Below, piece after piece: positions 13,390-14,958 of a stretch of 14,958 nt of DNA; position 1 is the stretch's first letter; every line of letters begins with the position of its first letter. The stretch is from NCBI GenBank assembly GCA_004375725.1, contig SOKS01000064.1, positions 1 through 14,958 on the forward strand, read 5' to 3'. A model generated the notes under the pieces. That model had not been told where the DNA came from. It saw only the letters and a program-made list of their open reading frames with translations, and ran no database searches. The DNA comes from Dehalococcoidia bacterium. Its GTDB lineage: Bacteria; Chloroflexota; Dehalococcoidia; Dehalococcoidales; RBG-16-60-22. The translations under genes and the position numbers were made by a program.

Positions 13390-14958
13390 ATGAAGATTCT
13401 TGTTACCGACTCGATAGCATTGCAGGGCATTGATATCCTGCGGCAGCACGCTGAAGTCGACGTAAAAAAGGGTATTGCGCCGGCGGGATTGCAGTCAATT
13501 ATCGGAGATTATGATGCTCTGGTGGTGCGCAGCCAGACAAAAGTCACCTCCGATATTATCGAAGCGGCGGAAAAATTACAGGTCATTGGCCGGGCGGGGG
13601 TGGGAGTGGATAACATTGATGTGGACGCGGCCACCCGCCACGGTATCATCGTGGTCAATTCTCCGGAAGGCAACATTGTCTCCACTGCCGAGCATACAAT
13701 AGCCATGCTGCTTTCTCTGGCACGACGCATTCCGCAGGCACACGGCCTTCTTCATGCCGGCATATGGAGTAAAGAGTTAAAGGGGGTCGAAATCCGTAAC
13801 AAGGTGCTGGGTATCATCGGCTTAGGACGCGTGGGAACTGAGGTCGCGGAAATGGCCAGAGGATTGCGTATGGAGATTATCGCCTATGACCCGATGATCT
13901 CAGAGAGCAGGGCGGAAAAGCTGGGCGTACAGCTCGTGGAACTGGAAACGCTGCTGAAAACGGCCGATTTCATCACCATGCATGTACCGCTCAACGCCAG
14001 CACCAGGGGTTTAATCGGCCGCAGCCAGCTCAAGCTGGTCAAACCTACCGCCATGCTCATCAACTGCGCGCGGGGCGGTATCCTGGACGAGAAGGCACTC
14101 TATGATGCGCTTAATCAGGGCAAACTGGCCGGGGCCGCGCTCGATGTCTACAGCAAGGAGCCAGCACAGGACAATATATTGCTCCAGAATGACAAGGTAA
14201 TCACCACTCCTCATCTGGCGGCCGCAACGTTTGAGGCAGAGGCCAGCGCCAGCATTGATATCGCTGAACAGGTGGTGGCGGTTCTTCAGGGGCAACCTCC
14301 GAAGACCCCTGTCAATGCGCCCATGATTCCAGCAGAAGCCATGTCAGTACTCGGGCCATATATACAGGTTGGAACGACCATCGGGAGAATTGCCGTGCAA
14401 TTACTGGAGGGGCATCCAAACTCGCTGACCATTCGCTACCAGGGCGATATTGCCAGAGAGGATACCAGCCCGGTAAAGGTGGCCGTACTTGCCGGTCTGC
14501 TGGATGGCCTGACGGAAGAACGGGTGAATATGGTCAATGCCGATATCATCGCTGAGAACCGCGGATTAAGCGTTATCGAGCAGAAAGAAGCTACCTGTGA
14601 AAACTACGCCAATATGCTGACGATGGAGGTTAACACCAAAGCAGGCAAGACGCTTGTTGCCGGGTCATCGCTGCGCGGACGGACTCACCTGACACGGGTG
14701 GGCGATTACTGGCTGGAGATAGAGCCAACGGGTAGCTATATGGTTTTCACCGAGCATAAGGACCGACCCGGCATGATCGGAATAGTGGGCACTATTATTG
14801 GCGATGCCGATATCAATATCAGCCAGATGCAGGTTAGTCGAGGGGTGCATCGTGGTGGTGGTGCGATGATGGTGTTCTGCCTCGATGACCCGATGACTGA
14901 GGAGTGCTATCAACAGATGCGCGCCATACCGGATATATACAAAGTACTCATCGTCAGG
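13390..14958 (+). CDS. serA: D-3-phosphoglycerate dehydrogenase, long form, 3' end cut by window
   Basis: SerA oxidises 3-phosphoglycerate with NAD+ in the first step of serine synthesis. The frame is open from ATG 13390 to the window edge, giving 523 residues and no stop. The long form is usually about 525-530, so only a few residues are missing. GLGRVG (144-149) with D167 after the next strand binds NAD. R228 (NCARGG), E257 (SKEP) and H275 (TPHLAAAT) form the active site. Residues from about 310 to 445 fit the allosteric substrate-binding domain, and about 450-523 (YMVFTEHKDRPGMIG onward) is an ACT domain, which in related enzymes senses serine. GAGG lies six or seven bases before the ATG. 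It is divergent from the glycine cleavage operon, tying serine synthesis to glycine use. Confidence 0.97.
   Translation, partial: MKILVTDSIALQGIDILRQHAEVDVKKGIAPAGLQSIIGDYDALVVRSQTKVTSDIIEAAEKLQVIGRAGVGVDNIDVDAATRHGIIVVNSPEGNIVSTAEHTIAMLLSLARRIPQAHGLLHAGIWSKELKGVEIRNKVLGIIGLGRVGTEVAEMARGLRMEIIAYDPMISESRAEKLGVQLVELETLLKTADFITMHVPLNASTRGLIGRSQLKLVKPTAMLINCARGGILDEKALYDALNQGKLAGAALDVYSKEPAQDNILLQNDKVITTPHLAAATFEAEASASIDIAEQVVAVLQGQPPKTPVNAPMIPAEAMSVLGPYIQVGTTIGRIAVQLLEGHPNSLTIRYQGDIAREDTSPVKVAVLAGLLDGLTEERVNMVNADIIAENRGLSVIEQKEATCENYANMLTMEVNTKAGKTLVAGSSLRGRTHLTRVGDYWLEIEPTGSYMVFTEHKDRPGMIGIVGTIIGDADINISQMQVSRGVHRGGGAMMVFCLDDPMTEECYQQMRAIPDIYKVLIVR

Overview
The window looks like an ordinary bacterial chromosome of moderate GC, most likely from a Chloroflexota lineage close to Dehalococcoidia. 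That placement is an inference. It rests on the split glycine decarboxylase (two P-protein subunits), the tandem glycine riboswitch, the clustering of gap, eno, pth, ligA, lipB, gcv and serA, and a CetZ/FtsZ-like protein that is not a normal division FtsZ. I see no insertion sequence, phage gene, CRISPR array, tRNA or rRNA.

Layout. Positions 1-1438 (+) hold two coding regions for Ala/Glu-rich helical proteins built on 11-residue (hendecad) repeats; the first is cut by the left edge. A tubulin-superfamily gene (1511-2686, -) converges on them and has its own promoter. Next, all on the minus strand, are a GAPDH - enolase - SLOG-family block (2898-5750) with a promoter upstream at 5772-5800, and a pth - ligA block (5827-8458) with an extended -10 promoter at 8493-8501. 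Then comes the glycine cleavage operon gcvH - gcvPA - gcvPB - lipB - histidine phosphatase (8541-13008), whose genes overlap or nearly touch. Its leader (13027-13272) has a sigma70-type promoter, two glycine aptamers and an intrinsic terminator just before gcvH. Diverging from it on the plus strand is serA (13390 to the right edge), cut just before its stop.

How the genes fit together. serA starts serine synthesis from 3-phosphoglycerate, the glycolytic intermediate between GAPDH and enolase. Serine gives glycine, and the riboswitch-controlled operon breaks glycine down to CO2, ammonia and a C1 unit. LipB supplies the octanoyl group that becomes the lipoyl cofactor of GcvH. The T protein (gcvT) and L protein are not in this window. 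ligA and pth are housekeeping genes.

The least explained part is 1-2686: two different hendecad-repeat proteins beside a CetZ/FtsZ-like GTPase, a candidate structural or cytoskeletal module. Other points of note are a probable CTG start codon for the histidine phosphatase, a three-base overlap between riboswitch helix P1 and the terminator stem, and an inverted repeat flanking the serA promoter.
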